From NCBI RefSeq assembly GCF_037975245.1, contig NC_092578.1, positions 1,116,001 to 1,180,000 of the forward strand: a stretch of 64,000 bases of DNA. The letters are read 5' to 3'. Below the pieces are notes generated by a model. That model searched no databases and was not told the DNA's origin. It worked only from the letters and a program-made list of their open reading frames with translations. Both the position numbers and the translations under genes were made by a program. This document shows, piece by piece, positions 45,209 through 57,900 of this stretch; positions within the stretch are counted from its first letter, which is position 1, and every line of letters starts with the position of its first letter. This DNA is from Apostichopus japonicus. Its lineage: Eukaryota; Echinodermata; Holothuroidea; Aspidochirotida; Stichopodidae.

Positions 45209-45576
45209 CAGGGCCGGATTTACCTGATGGTCCCTGGTCAGGGCCCCTATACCTTTGGGATCCGAAACTTAGAAGACAAAGAAACGTTATAAATGGGAGG
45301 TGACCTATTAGGAACATTTCTTCCGAATAGCTTTAATTAAATGATCTCTTTTCTTCTAGCCTCTCGATGTATAGGATAACAGGTTACATACCAATCAAAA
45401 GCAATTAACGAGACATTTGCAAATCATTTCAATTTACATACACAGTAAACACCCATTAACTGAGCATGTGGATTAAAACGTAACGGTGACCACTTCGGTC
45501 TGTGTTCCATGCGGTCAGTTGGGCCTCAACATATCTGTTTGGCCTAGGACTGCCCCAAAATGTAAATCCGGCCCTA
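45209..45576. mobile_element. hAT-like MITE, CAGGGCCGGATTTAC ends
   Basis: Left CAGGGCCGGATTTACC and right GTAAATCCGGCCCT form an inverted pair of about 14 bp. It is 368 bp long with no coding frame. The flanks show no clean 8-bp duplication, so insertion is old. Confidence 0.6.
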
Positions 45577-46154
45577 GCCGTAATACTACTCATATTTTCA
45601 AACAACAGAAGTAAAGATGGAGTGGACTCCTATTGACCGTATGATACAATGACCTGTGAGGTATGATATCTGGAACAAATATTACTGCAGGCTTGTTGCT
45701 AAGACGAACTTGCATATTTGCCAACCAGACAGGAATGCGAGGATCATATTGTTCCCTTATAAGCTAAGTACCCTACACGACCCTATGCCATTCTACAGCT
45801 TTCGTACCTATCCACAATATTACATCGAGAGGGAAGACATGGCTCCGACATAAAATGTGAAGGTTAAGGATCTCCAAGAGAAAATCTAGTTTTAAGTAAA
45901 GCTGAGAATGAGAACATGATCTTTCGACTGCACCCTGTAGCCGTAACCATCTATTAAACAGCTAGCTTGCTGCACTAGTGTATAGCAACATTAAACGGGA
46001 GGTATACAACTCAACCATCTACCTATACATCTGTTGTGTTGCAACATTGACCGAAACTGAAATACCACTTCACACATGGCATGTGCGTTTCCGGATAGTG
46101 TAGTTATACACTTTATATTCAACTTAAAAAGAGTTCTTTTCACTGCATCGAGAT

Positions 46155-46275
46155 CATATATATATATATATATATATATATTGAAATCGTAGTGGGTTGA
46201 GAAATCCAGAGCGGTGAGAAAACTTCCAGCCTCCACCGGGATTCGAACCCGGGCCTCCCGCTTTATATGCGAACA
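46155..46275 (-). repeat. tRNA-derived SINE fragment with (AT)n tail
   Basis: On the minus strand a Pol III B-box (GGTTCGAATCC) sits in GGGAGGCCCGGGTTCGAATC. It is followed by a body (GGTGGAGGCTGGAAGTTTTC, then CTCACCGCTC) and an (AT)n tail at 46155-46181. The A-box half is not recognisable, so it is a 5'-truncated SINE rather than a tRNA gene. Confidence 0.6.
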
Positions 46276-46671
46276 CCCTAATACATATAAATATAGATAG
46301 TTACTGCAATAACTGCAGAGTAATTCCAAACCCGGTCACACACACAATCACACGTATAGTTACAGTCTAAAGTTGACAATTGCTATAGGCATATATACTT
46401 TCGATGGTTTCTATAGTAATGAATACGATATTGAATGCAAGCAACCGATCCCTTCTGACACGATGGGACCGATTCCCCAAAAAATGTTCCAGCAACGGTC
46501 CTTTGTTAAGGTAAACATCACTCATTAAGATCTCAATAATTAACTTAAGAATGAAAGCTACATCTATTTCAAACCAAACCGCATGGGTGTTTGATTGTTA
46601 GAAGTTCATCGTCTCTCTACCCCCCCCCCCCACCTACCCCACTAATATCTCTCTTTCAACAAAGATGCCCA

Positions 46672-46887
46672 TCAAAGCTCTCCCGCGAGAACATGTTCCT
46701 TCGCTCCAATCAGCTTTAAGTTATCTGTGATGGCTACTCCTCTTCCAGCGACTTGACTTATGATCTTATTAGCAATTCTTCTAGTCGCTCCTGCTGATTC
46801 TCCATCTATGACATTAACTGTTGCGAAATAAAAATCCGCTTTCTCGGCGATTTCTACATTAAAACGTGTCGCACTTTCGGTCGTAAT
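46672..46887 (-). CDS. Exon 2 of MGCC protein
   Basis: 71 codons then TGA; begins ITTESATRFNVEIAEKADFY and ends KLIGAKEHVLAGEL. It has no ATG at its start, so start-based ORF calling misses it; the acceptor and phase set it. Confidence 0.58.
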   Translation of the reverse strand: MTTESATRFNVEIAEKADFYFATVNVIDGESAGATRRIANKIISQVAGRGVAITDNLKLIGAKEHVLAGEL

Positions 46888-47834
46888 CTAAACAATGGAA
46901 AGAAGTGTTGCAAAGTTCATTAGCAATGCGGTCAAATTAAAGCCAGCTAAAAACAGGGAACATATTCTTGTCATTATTCCTAATGTTGCAGAAGTAAAAG
47001 GTGGGGATGTTGGGGGGGGGGGGGGGTCACAATAGATGCCACGCTCAATGGGGGAGGAGTAGTCATAGGTGAGAGACTTTGACCATAGGCCTAGACCTAT
47101 ATAGTGTTGATCATTTTCTTTCTTACCTATTTGGGGGTACCTTTAAAAAACAATCAAATGTAGGCTAGTCATGAACACAATTTTAAGAAACCTTCAAATG
47201 AACATTTGAGGGATGTCAATACATTAATTTACCTATAGGCCTAACCTGATTTGATATTGGTATTGAAGACTTTAAAATCTGCCTAGGACTTGAGGATACC
47301 TTGCAATATAATTTAAAGGAATTATAAATATCTCTATATATAGGCTAGGCATAGGGTCCTATATAGTTCGATTTACCGATATTTCAAATTCGAATGAACG
47401 ATATATCCCTAATAGAATTTAAAGTATCTCTATTTCCACTTGAAGATATCTTTAATTGATATGAAAAGTATATTCAAATCGAGTATAATGTCTTCCAATT
47501 GATTTTTCAGGCTATGTCTATATATGCCTAGGCCTACCGATTTACTTCATTTCAGATACGTCGGAGAGCTAGGCTATACTTGCAACATCTGATCGATCCT
47601 CTGATAAACATGACTTTATAGGTATATTCATTTCATATAGATATCGGTGTGTGACCAACACCATAGTCCACCGACCACATGTCTTTTCTTTACCTGGCAT
47701 AACTTCGCAGCAATTTTCTCAGTGGTAGCTTCTGTCAGGTCTCCTCTTAATCTAAGCCGAATCCTTATTGGATAATCTGGGGCTTCAGTGACAGTAATGC
47801 GTACGGGCCCGGCTTTCCGTAAACAACACCCCAT
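46672..47834 (-). CDS. 118-aa MGCC protein of unknown function (2 exons)
   Basis: Exon 1 is 47834-47694 (47 codons, phase 0, donor TGCCAG|GTAAAG) and exon 2 is 46887-46672 (71 codons plus TGA, acceptor TTGTTTAG|ATT). The product begins MGCCLRKAGPVRITVTEAPD and continues with alternating beta-like (IRIRLRLRG; FYFATVNVIDGES) and helix-like stretches (TEATTEKIAAKLCQ; AGATRRIANKIISQVAG). This suggests a small alpha/beta fold with an internal duplication of about 55 residues (inference). The Met-Gly-Cys-Cys start is a classic context for N-myristoylation plus palmitoylation, so membrane association is plausible. Even codon use, clean splice sites and exact frame across the junction argue that it is real. 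I do not recognise the family. Confidence 0.6.
47694..47834 (-). CDS. Exon 1 of MGCC protein
   Basis: 47 codons from the ATG at 47834 to a phase-0 donor. It contains the MGCC lipidation-type start and the first beta-rich half. Confidence 0.58.
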
Positions 47835-47849
47835 AATCCTTAGCTGATC

Positions 47850-50800
47850 CTAAAGTTGTTCAGACTGAATCGGGTTGGCGTTTCTTTCCATCGAATATTG
47901 ATTACATGAAATACGGTTTTGAACGGCACGTCCTTTTCAAGTGAAGATAACGTTACAATTGGATCGTTGGTTACTTGTTTTCCTTTAATTTTGTGCGTTC
48001 TGATATTAAGCGCGCAGATAAAGTATGTACCAAATAACTTATATAGTGCAGAAGGCGCTTTATTCACGATACCTATGATGCCTACAGAAGCCAGGATTGA
48101 ACGCGCGCGCCTGCATACGCACGATTTTGACAAAATGATTTTTTTTTGCAGCGCCTTTGTGATTATGTTAACCTGAGCGTATGCGCGCGCGAATTCGTTT
48201 GACTGGACTGATCGTTTCATGAAACTGCTTTGCCGTATTGCTAAGATGGCTACCAAACTACTTGATTTCGTAGTCACTAAATAAGAAACTGTAATGATAG
48301 GGTAAACAAGAAATCAGGCGCAGTGAAGAGGTTAATTCTGAGTTTAAGTTTATGGTTGCGAACGGGATGTAAGAATGAATGAATGAAGAATCCGTAGCGT
48401 AATCAAAATTGATTTGCAGTGAAGATGTATCATACTACTATGCATGCATGCAAAAAACAATAATCCTCATACGGCAAAAAAAATAAACATGCGACTTAAC
48501 ATTCGGTAAGAAGGTAAGTATCCAGCGCCAAGGCGATATAACAAATCTCTGGTAAACTTACCTAACATATGTTATGTTCACAATATTACTGCATATAAAT
48601 GTGGAATAGCAGGCAGGCGTATTCTTTTGGTTTAGCACATGTATTAGGCGCAGGGGTCACGATTAGGCGCGCTCAAGGAATGCTAATAATTTTCCTCCAT
48701 TCGGAACGCACTGCACTAGCGTTACAAACCGAATCTACGTTCGTAAGTACCGTCCACCACAGCTATATGTACTTATGAATATAATTTTATAGACAGAGGT
48801 GAATGCTATTTGTAAAATATATTGTTACCAGATTCTATGTAATTAATATAATATCATATGACATTAACAATAAGTTGCTTAATTATGAATAAAACATATA
48901 AAAAAATGTGTACTATAGACCGCAAGGTCATCCGTCTGATCATAATATGTTTGCGCGTTTATGAAAACTCATATTCGAATCCTTGTTTACTCCCTTCTAA
49001 CAATCCAGTTCCCGCCACCCGAATTTTTATTGAGTATTAACTGTTGTTTTAAAGTAAACAAAAATGGTTGTTGCTATCATGCATCCTTGGGAAGAAAACT
49101 AGTACAATGGTTATGTAAATGACAGTAAAAAAGAAACCTATGAAATATGGGTTTCTTCTGATTCGATATTTTGGACATTTTGCAACATTTTTTCATCATT
49201 GGAAAATCTGTTTTACTGCTAATGATCTGTACATTACATTCAAGAACATTAACATAATTTGGGATACACAATGATTGACATTTCAAACCCTAGAAGCTGA
49301 TATTAAAACATGTTTATTTCAGTGGAACGTTAATAATGCGTTTCAACATTCTGTCTCGTGTTGTCTCGTTTCACTTCTGTAATCTTCCTTTGCCTACACA
49401 GCACGATAAACACTTTATAATACTACTGGGGTTTCCTACCCTGCAGCCTATACAGAAGGAAAGAACAGTAATATATTGATGATGGGGTAGTTACCATAAT
49501 TCTAAATCGTTAGAAAGATTCTCATGAACGCAGAACGCAAATAAATGTATTCGTCCTAGTGGGTATCATGATAACTATTTGTGACAAAAGAATTCTCAAA
49601 AGGCGTACAAAACGAAATAGTTCATGACTAATGAACGCCAAGAGCGACAAAGTGTTGTTCTTATGCTTCAGATCACTACTGGCATCAGTCAGATTTGATC
49701 ATATCGCTTTTTGCCTCTGACTTGATGGTTCCTATATTCTGAGGTAGTAAACTGGTCCTATAGGGGAAATATGGTCCTACACGGGTATATGGCACTAAAT
49801 ATCGGTAGTTATGTTTACTCTTCTTCTTTTTTTTTCTATTCATGATGTCACACCAGAGAGAAAATATCAGCTAATCAAAGTATATAGATTACCATGATAG
49901 CTCGACCGGAGAGTAAATACTTGATTTCAAATACGTAAAATCAAATAAATCAATTTTTCTGATTGTTTTGTGCCTCACGCAACATCTATAATATACACAT
50001 GTGATTTTCGGTTTGACAGTTCATATATTAGCATAACCTGAACTGCCAAAACATCTGCTAGTGCAGTAACTTTTTTTTTTCTCTTAATCAAAGGTTTATA
50101 ATCAATGCCAGTTAATGTTAAACTTTAGAAATGAAATACAATACAAGCCCCCGTCTATAGATTGGCTAAACAAACAGCGGATATGAGAACTTTAAGATAA
50201 AAACGATCTATATATTTACAGAAATTATAGAATTTCGTTTGGAAATTAAGATGTAAGTAGTTCCAGGTAATGACACCGAGTCAAATCCCTAATCATTGTA
50301 AGAACCCCATATAAGGATAAACATATTTATTTAGGTCATTCAGGACAACTTCATTTTCGTCATGTTCTATAATTTTTCATGTAAATTGTCCCAAGATTTT
50401 GCAAAGGGAATTGGTCAATGAAGCATCTTAATTTTTGTCGCATGCGTGTAAAGGGTTTCATGGTGACAGCAGAGAAGGATATAACATGTAGATTGATTTG
50501 AATAGAAGAGAAAACGTGAGAGGAAGGAACACAAAATTGAATGCGAGAACAAATGGGTTCGTGTTGAGATGATGAGATTGAAAGATGTGAATGTATATAT
50601 TACAGCATATACACAATCCACCCTGCATGCTATAGTTAATTCCACAAAAGTGTGGCCGTTTTGGAAAGTTCAGGTACCGCGAACAACTGGAGATTCGGTC
50701 ATAATAGTATGCTATTCATATGCATACATGTAATATGGAGCACATATATCGATACGAAAATCTGATTGTACTTAAATTTTCGATTTTTTTTTTAAGAATC

Positions 50801-51900
50801 AAATTGACTCAATAACTCTTCGCTATAAGATTGGTGAAAATGTCTAGATGTGCTTTACATAGTTCCATCAATAACTTACATCTGATTTTGTGTAATATTC
50901 AGGGGGAAAGGAACAGGGGAGGGGGCGAGGGGGGGGGGGGCATTGGGGGCACATGCCCCCAATTTTTTCCCCTCAAAATAGCAAATGTGCCCTACTGGCA
51001 AATAAAATGTGCCCTTTGATGAAGAACTGTCTTGTGGATATCTTAAGCCTTTGTTATTTTTAATATTTTATTTTAATTATTTATTTTTAGTCTGTACATG
51101 TTATTTTTAAAATGGCATCCCATATCTCTTTGCAACACTGTTAACAACAAACAATCTCAATAAATAGTATTCACAGCATACGAACACATCATATATATTT
51201 AAGTGATATGGCCGGTGTGTATCGATTTATAGCATAACGAGTGGTGGTTGTGGAATGAGAAAGTGCCATCTGATGTTGTGCCCCCATCTTTTTGGAAGCT
51301 TCCTGCCCCCTGGTAATATTCATTAGTTTTGGCTAACTTCGTAATACAAGTTGTTGGCGCTTATGCTTCCCTCTAACTGACATCCATTGAAAAGTGATGC
51401 ATTAATTGCTCTCACGAACATGACCACAAAAAAAAAGTAACTGGGAATGTTTTCCGCACTTTTAAGCTCTTTCAAACTCGGTTGCAATGCTAGCTATTGT
51501 TTACCGAAGGAAGTTTAATCTACATCTGTTATAGATGTAGCTTACACAAAAAAAAATGTAAATTTGCTTATCTTGTTGTTATAGATCCAGAATGAAGTAA
51601 CATGTGTTCTAATATTGGTTGCCAATATTTTGGCGGAGACGATTGGTATACAGTGCAAGGTAACGGAGGTGAGTGACGTCATTACTATGCTTATTGCTTA
51701 TTGGTCAATTGCATAGGATTTATCAAAGTTTTTAAGCTTTTAGTCTAAACTGCCGAATTGAATTTTATCATTTAGCAACGAAGAGCTTGCTTTGAGCATA
51801 GCCGTAATTCTTCCAAAGGCGAATTTACATTTCGTTGCAAAACCGATGCTAATAGTTACCTCAAGCAGAAGAACTTATACCAAACATTAACAAGAAACGG
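47850..51900. other. Intergenic region between MGCC gene and SCO-spondin-like gene
   Basis: About 4 kb. The first few hundred bases upstream of 47834 hold GCGCGC-rich words (48100-48190) that could be the MGCC gene promoter. A minus frame at 48277-47840 has no recognisable domain. A G/C-ended repeat lies at 50.9-51.3 kb. Confidence 0.45.
50890..51320. repeat. G/C-ended repeat with GTGCCC words
   Basis: Begins with a long G tract, then GGGGGCACATGCCCCCAA, and ends with GTGCCCCCATC and CCTGCCCCCTGG. It is about 430 bp, non-coding, and similar in style to the other G/C-ended elements here. Confidence 0.4.
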
Positions 51901-51909
51901 TGCGGCAGA

Positions 51910-51974
51910 ATGGCCAGGCCGCAGATTCATATTGTCGTTGGGCTCTTCTTAATTCTTTTTTGCAAAAGTGCATG
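51910..51974 (+). CDS. SCO-spondin-like exon 1: signal peptide
   Basis: ATG at 51910 encodes MARPQIHIVVGLFLILFCKS with a hydrophobic core, then donor GCATG|GTAAGTTT in phase 2. The split TG|G codon (Trp) joins exon 2. Confidence 0.75.
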
Positions 51975-54900
51975 GTAAGTTTACTTCATGTTACATTATG
52001 TGTTCTTTTATAGGTGTATAATGTTTATTTTCTTGTTTCAACCACAAGAAGCACCGATGAAGGGGAGTTCAGAGTAAACAAAAATAATTTAAATTTGCTA
52101 AAGATGACACTATATATCAATTGTAGACCGACAATAGAATGGATTTATTCATAATCACCCCTGAATTGAAGAGTCGGTGTAATGGTGAAGTTAACCTCAC
52201 AAAACTCCAGTCATTTTAGGCTAATGACCTTTAAAATATAGAAATAAAAACTTGACCTGAATTCAAAAAGTTTTACTGACTTTCACACATGAAATTCTGT
52301 TTGAAGTCATCCTTCCTATAGTATATGTATATTTGAAGTCATTCAAACTCTCTCTTATTTAGGATTATAGCCCATTTATTGGGATTTATCAATCCGATTA
52401 GAAGTTGTAAATGTTTGCTCTGACACCATACATTTTGAAGAGAGCTGTATTTAAATTGAGAAAAGCGTTCCTAACGTCAGGCCATGGACGGAGAGAAGAA
52501 GCGTGGCAGGGTAAGGGGGGTTTATAAAATGTTTCATCTATGGTGATTCTCTCATATAGATAACCCCTTCAGACCACTTATATAAGCAGCATCGTTGCAT
52601 GGGCCAATATAGGAGAAGGCTTTGATAAACTGTGTATAAACGATATTGTTAATAATTTAGTTATTTCATGTAGCCTAAAGTTCGTCAATTCGAGAGCCAA
52701 GGTTGGGTAGGCAAAAGGGTTTTAGGCTACAATTTGCTGATAAGGGCTTTATGAAATTTGCGCCCTTCATAGATTTTGCTTCGCTGTCATCTTAATTAAA
52801 GTGAACTTTGTAGTTCCGTTGTGTATTGCAGGGCACGCCTATGACGTCGACATTTCTTGAGACCAGGGTGATGGAGCGGGGATGGGGGGGGGGCTGCTAT
52901 TCTCAGAACCAAAATAGAAATATTTATTTACTTTTGAGTGAACTTTGAATAAAAACTAGTCAATAAAGAACTGTTATTCAAACTTTAATTCTAATTTTGA
53001 ACAATACTGGAGCAGTTTGGTAAATAAGTTACAAACTGTAACGATCCAACGCGACATTATGCCTCCATTTACATTCGGACGAAATCTAACGTCTCTTTGA
53101 ACAGTCATTGGCGTCGACGTGGACAACCGGTCCTTTATTTAATGTACTAGTATAGGGGAGACTATTGCGTGTCGTCCATCATCCTGGAACTGTGTGCGTG
53201 TGGGTGTGTGCATGGAGCCCCGGATGGTCACTATAGAGAGCTTACGGGGGTGTCTTTTAACAGTTTTAATGTTTTTATTTGTATGCACACACTGGTCCAG
53301 TAATTAGCGTTTGTATCAATTCACATTAATACAGATTTAAAGCATTCCCGCGTTTAAAATATCAGTCCTCTCGTATATGCATCGTTTTGCCACACCCTTT
53401 GGTCTCTTCCCAACAATCCAGTGAACGCATTGAGTTGCTCGAATTTTCTTACAATATTGTTTTCGACCGACTTTTCAAGAAAAGACGCAACTTACCGTGA
53501 CTTTATTTTCTAACGTATCATCTATAGCTTCTGTGCAGCGTGTACACACACCATCCATTCACTTATCTCACATGCACTTGAGTCAATTAGCAAGAAATGA
53601 TTAGTCAAGTATGTAATATAACTCACTCAAAATAGAACTTTATTCTAGGGTGGCCTAGTCAAATCCGTGGCAGTAGCCCGTAATGAATGCCAAACAAACA
53701 ATACGATGGTGCCACGGTGTGAGTATACCAGTTTGAAGTTTAAAGCCCACAGCAGGGTTGTTAGTTTTTCTGTAACACAACTGGTCAAAGTTAGAGAATT
53801 TACCAGCCAAATCGAGTAAATAAAAGCCAAAAACATTATGTTCGATTTCTGCCACTATCAAAAGGTAGCGTACAATTTGGTGGTTTGCATTTCTTTTCGA
53901 TAGGGTAACCCTGTGTAGGCTAAACGGCTTAGATAGCTTTTCAAAAGTGTGACTGAGGGACAAAAGGCTTAGGCCTTGGTTATGCATATGCTTTGTTAGT
54001 TGCTTTTCCATCATTTCGATTACAATGTGTTTGCAGATCCATTCTTTGGGAGAGCAAATTGCAGATTTCATTATTCTGTTTCTATCTCAAAGTTTTGCAT
54101 GTGAAACTTATATTGTACATGGCTCTGCAGTCCGGAAGGTTACCGCAACCATCCAAATTATTTACAGAATTTGAAACAATGTTTCTTTACGAAGTTGATT
54201 TAATTTGATCGATGAAATAGTTAATACAAAAAATGTCGTAAAACAACGGAAAGCACAAGATACGACACCGTACCTTGTGTAGGTGTGTTTTTGATTGATA
54301 TACGCTACAGGCTTGGGGCCGGGGTGAGAGGGGGACGAAAATTAAAGTAAAACATGGCGGCAATTAGCAGCTTAAATATATTTTCGTGTTCATATATCAG
54401 ATAAAGCATCTTAAAGTTCGTTAGGCCTTTTATTACATTCTGTGATTATTAGTTTCTTACTAAAATGTAAATATCTTCATAGACGACTCGAGTGTTGGAA
54501 TGTGTGGGGTGTGGGGTGGGAATGTGTTGGGGTGGGGTGACTCGAGTGTTTCCAATGTGATGGGGTTGTGTCAAGTCCGTTAGATTTCGAAATACTCGGC
54601 AGATCTGGTGAATTAGTCAGAAACTGGCAAACGGCAAAAAAATGTTTCATCTTGCTTTGTAACCTCTCATTCCAAATGGTCCAAAACTTAAGCTGAGTCC
54701 ATGATGGGCGTCATGAGCGGATTGATCATGAGCGGATTGATCTACCCCCCCCCCTCCCGCCCTGTTTCTAGTGGCGCAACCGGTGTCTCCGAATGCACTA
54801 CCATGCCGGTTGAGATACCGAAATACGCGTCGATTTCCTCTCGTCGCGCAAGGTGTTGGCTCGTCGCAAGCCTCTACATACGCCTCTAATTCCAAGACTC

Positions 54901-57900
54901 CATGGTCGCCAGTTGGATCTCAGAGACGATAGTAATTTAAACCTGCCCTACCAGTCCATCCCTGCCCAGTCCTGTAACTTGTTTCTTTTTATCAGAAAGA
55001 TAATGTGACAATCTGATTTATGTTAAAGGGCGTATTCCATACCCGAAGTGGATGGAGTCCATATCTGTGAGGAAAAGATTCTTTCGAAGGAACCCTACAA
55101 GTTGAAAGAAAAAGTTCATATCAAATGTGGAGAGTTTGACCCATCGATAGATGAAGTAATCTCTGGTGATACCAGTAAGCCAACACAGCAATGCATAGTG
55201 AACAGGTATGCCTTATCCTCCATCATACTCCAATGTATAGCCTTTTTTTCATGGTTTCGCCCTATTAAACTATATATATCAGAACGAGAGTATCGGTGAC
55301 ATCCTGAGAGCTACTTATGTATTGGAACTTTCCATAATGGAGAGTTATAACCCTAACAACTCCTCGAGTTGAAGACAAACTATAAGTTTGCTTTACGTAG
55401 TTCGTGAAAAGTTATATTTATGTAGAGATGAGGGTAAATATGGGTGTCTCAGGGGAGGGACATTTTAGTGTATGGACTTGCATGAAAAGGAAGGGAACTA
55501 GCGCACAGAGGGGACAGAGGGTGCACCGGCTTCTTACAATTATTCATTGACCCAACACTACAGAATGTATCTACGATGTATACTGGGTCCAGTTCGTCGC
55601 GTTCCCACTATAGTTTTGAATATCGCTTCCCAATTAATATATATTTGTTTGTCGTACTGTATTCACAGAACGTCTGAGATACACCCGCCGCCAGTTCATA
55701 CGGTCATCTGCTGTCAAGGCTGGAAAGGAGAAAACTGCTTGAAACGTTAGTCACGAAATAATGATTCATTGTGAGGTTTCAGGCAGGGCGTCGGAGCCGG
55801 TACAATATTCACGGCGCCTAAAAAAAGAAGTAGAACCAAGAAAAAAAAATGGCAAAAAGTAAAGAACCAAAATGAAACAAGCAAGTAGGCAAAATGTGAC
55901 TACTCTGGCATGGCAGGGGTCTTGTTTCAAGCTCGGGAAGTGCCATTTCCTGCAATCTGGGAGGCATTTTTTTCCAAATTTTCTCCATTACGCTACGCGC
56001 CAACAATTGTGGCGCGTAGCGTGTAGTTTGACCTACCAAACGTCCCCCGATAATTATGATAGATCATGCGCCACACTCTGATCTGCAGTACCAATCCCAA
56101 ATAGCTTCCGACGCCCCTGTCAGGTCGGAGGTTTAGCATTGGAAACTAAAGACGTGTCAATCAAGAAGGCGTTGTGGTGGTGGGGCTCGAGGGGTGGGGT
56201 GGGGCGGTGATTGAGGCGGATTATATGAATAAAATGTTCAGATTTCGGAAAGTTAAGCTACAATTTTGGTGTAAAAAATGTCTTTTCATTTGTGTACCGT
56301 GCGTCATTGCATGCATATTGATGTACAACGCAACACTGTGTAGGCTAAATGCCTGTAGTCTTTACTAAAAAAGACTGGATAGTGGGCAACCTTCTGTTAT
56401 GACAAATTTGCAGTAGCCAGGTTTTGAACTGCATACGATTATCTGCCGTATTCGAATCTAAGCGCACCCAACGGCCATTTCCAAATTATGTTCGGCCGCG
56501 GCCGACTGATCGGCTTTAGGTAGGAGTCAAGTGAACCTATATGGGCGATTCAAATATGTTAAGAATAAGATGTGTGGGTCGTTGAATGCGACTCCCATGT
56601 TGGGAGTCTCCCTCCAGAAAATTTTAAAGTTCGGAGTTAAAATGGTGCATTTTGAGGTATATTGAGATAACAAATTAGTTCTGTACTTAGTTCTAAACTA
56701 ATTGCGTTCTATATCAATACCTGTGCTCATAAATACTTTGGAGTTTGAAAGAAAACAATCACACGAGTGAAGGTTCCCCAAGAGATGAGGGCAGGTCACT
56801 GGCCAACAATGTCAATGAAGTGCTAAACAAATGTTTTTGTGAAATTTGACACAGTTAGTGTTAACGACCCGGTTGCACGGAATCTCAATCCTCTACTCAG
56901 CAAAGTATGGACCCTTCTGCGGGGGCTAGGGAATGCGTACACACAGGGCGCACGCCATGCGTGCAGCCCTGCGTGCGGGCGTACGTTATCAATTATAAGG
57001 CTTGGCCTACATAGTACAGAAAAAATCACGAATTTTCTTCGAAAAATTTTAATGATGGAACCTTAATGTCTCCTTTAGTTAGCGTATGGTTTATTTTAAA
57101 CTAGCTGGATTAGGACTTGGACTCGGGTTTCTGGACTCGACTGCAACCACGGTATTGGCACTCCTGGGTGATACACGTTATAAAACTCATGTATCTCGTC
57201 ATCGTCACCTTTTGCTACTTTTCTGTTCCCATGGAAGTAATTACCGTCCGATCTTACTGCAGCGGATTCGGCTAGCAGTAGCAGACGACAGAATTCAAGA
57301 TTACCTTAAAGTTTTGGAACGAAATCATTTTTTTGCCGTAATCACGTTTTCAGTTTGTATTCTCGACAGCTATTTGCACCGTTGAATGCCAGAATGGAGG
57401 ATCGTGTTACGAACCAGATCTTTGCTTATGTCCTGACGGCATATTAAAATCTCAATGTGATCCAGAACCAGGTAAAAACTGTTAATTTCAAGAAGAAAGA
57501 CATAATTAGGAAACTTTAAGTTAGGCTATGTCTTACTCCAGAAGTTAACAATTGACAACTCATTGCTTGAAGTGCTACCCATTGTCAGCCTAGCCAAGAA
57601 GTGAAACTTCAAAGTAGAATTAATGTGTATCATATTCTAGCCTACTCTCACAGTTATCCAACGTGGGGATTGCCGGTTGCCTATAGTTGAGGCGAAATTG
57701 TTCAGTCGCGGCGTAAGAGGGCTAAGATTGAAAGAGGATCAAGTTGTCGCTGTTTTGTGCCCAGGCTCTATACTATATTATATCTTGGGTGACTTTCATA
57801 AAAGTAATGTTCAAGAGAGTCAGCAAATGCTACCATATGTCTGCCAATTCTCACTGTCATCATTGACACTCACCCTTAAATGTATGGTTTCACAGTGGAC

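Noticed and set aside
46230-46262. A tRNA gene on the minus strand
   Set aside because: Only the B-box half is tRNA-like. There is no acceptor stem, anticodon arm or A-box, and the 3' side is a SINE body with an AT tail.
47840-48277. Minus-strand frame of 145 codons upstream of the MGCC gene
   Set aside because: No domain. It lies in the probable promoter and 5' region of the MGCC gene and the composition is not protein-like.
53655-54071. Minus-strand frame of 138 codons in SCO-spondin-like intron 1
   Set aside because: No recognised motif or homology pattern, and antisense to a well-supported gene.
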